Source: Faunimonas pinastri (GTDB lineage Bacteria > Pseudomonadota > Alphaproteobacteria > Rhizobiales > Afifellaceae). Taken from it: 64,000 nt of DNA. The translations under genes were made by a program, and so were the position numbers. Of the stretch, positions 63,747 through 64,000 are shown in pieces (positions within the stretch are counted from its first letter, which is position 1; each line of letters opens with the position of its first letter). The notes below the pieces were generated by a model that saw only the letters and a program-made list of their open reading frames with translations, did no database searches and was not told where the DNA came from. The stretch is from contig NZ_FOFG01000012.1 in assembly GCF_900110915.1 (NCBI RefSeq), positions 1 through 64,000 on the forward strand, read 5' to 3'.

Positions 63747-63761
63747 GCGATCGGGGCTCTC

Positions 63762-64000
63762 ATGGCAGACCGGCTTTCCGTCTTCCCTGCCTTTCACAAG
63801 GTTGAAAACCGCATCGTCCTCGTCGTAGGCGAGGGTAGCGAGGCGGCCGCCAAGGTGCGGCTGCTGGCGCAGACCTGTGCCTCGATCCGCCTCGTCGCCG
63901 CTTCCCCCAGCGACGAACTGGCCGCCCTCGTCATCGCCCACGATCTGGAGCACCGGCCGCGCGGCTTCCGCCCCGCCGATCTCGACGACGCCGTGCTGGC
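63762..64000 (+). CDS. cysG: Siroheme synthase, N-terminal part (runs off the window)
   Basis: The first 79 codons are visible. The translation MADRLSVFPAFHKVENRIVLVVGEG continues into a Rossmann fold with E-A-A-A-K-V-R-L-L, the NAD-binding precorrin-2 dehydrogenase/ferrochelatase domain of CysG. The end, including the uroporphyrinogen methyltransferase domain if present, lies beyond 64000, so a shorter one-domain protein cannot be excluded. The glycine-rich loop reads VGEGSEAAAK, not the usual VGGG. Siroheme serves sulfite and nitrite reductases. ATG at 63762; weak ribosome binding site. Confidence 0.88.
   Translation, partial: MADRLSVFPAFHKVENRIVLVVGEGSEAAAKVRLLAQTCASIRLVAASPSDELAALVIAHDLEHRPRGFRPADLDDAVL

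Overview
This window is about 65% GC and looks chromosomal, from an alphaproteobacterium of the order Hyphomicrobiales (Rhizobiales). The reasons are a DUF4167 protein, the block clpB - DUF4167 - prmC - prfA - ptsP - lysC with ubiG divergent, promoter motifs resembling EcfG, RpoH and Irr sites, and the local gene set. The genus cannot be fixed from the sequence; a lineage such as Aurantimonadaceae would fit, but that is a guess. Genes are densely packed, and no insertion sequences, phage genes, CRISPR arrays, tRNA or rRNA genes were found. A strong promoter at the left edge points out of the window.

Region 1 (0.4-14.3 kb) holds housekeeping genes: an M23 peptidoglycan hydrolase, clpB, a MOSC protein, DUF4167, the release-factor pair prmC/prfA, ptsP (nitrogen PTS enzyme I), lysC and ubiG. 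Region 2 (14.4-26.4 kb) is one tight respiratory operon. It encodes Alternative Complex III (actA-F), a small one-helix protein, a SCO copper chaperone and a caa3-type cytochrome c oxidase whose subunit I carries the YS signature of A2-type enzymes. Electrons would pass from quinol through ACIII to caa3 and oxygen. Region 3 (26.5-29.5 kb) has an MFS exporter, then a MarR regulator and a YihY membrane protein behind a perfect EcfG-type (general stress) promoter.

Region 4 (29.7-36.8 kb) is a probable iron-responsive periplasmic operon: a cysteine-rich unknown protein, imelysin, multicopper oxidase, di-heme oxidoreductase, a second imelysin and DUF1513. An Irr-box-like palindrome precedes a TTGACA promoter in front of it. 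Region 5 (36.9-45.7 kb) is mixed: a GT8 glycosyltransferase with an epimerase, an FAH-family hydrolase, an ABC-F ATPase, bacterioferritin and its ferredoxin (bfr, bfd), prfC, an orphan response regulator and an SMP-30 lactonase.

Region 6 (45.8-63.6 kb) is an eight-gene trehalose/alpha-glucan operon: otsA, glgE, treS-mak, glgB, glgX, treZ, malQ, treY, with an EcfG-like promoter ahead of otsA. It can turn trehalose into branched glucan (TreS-Mak, GlgE, GlgB) and glucan back into trehalose (GlgX, TreY, TreZ, with MalQ salvaging short maltodextrins). The window ends inside cysG (siroheme synthase).

The best candidates for less-described biology are the region 4 cassette with its cysteine-rich first gene and overlapping mini-ORF, and the ACIII-A2 oxidase supercomplex operon with its small extra subunit. 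All assignments come from reading motifs and family architecture; no database search was possible.
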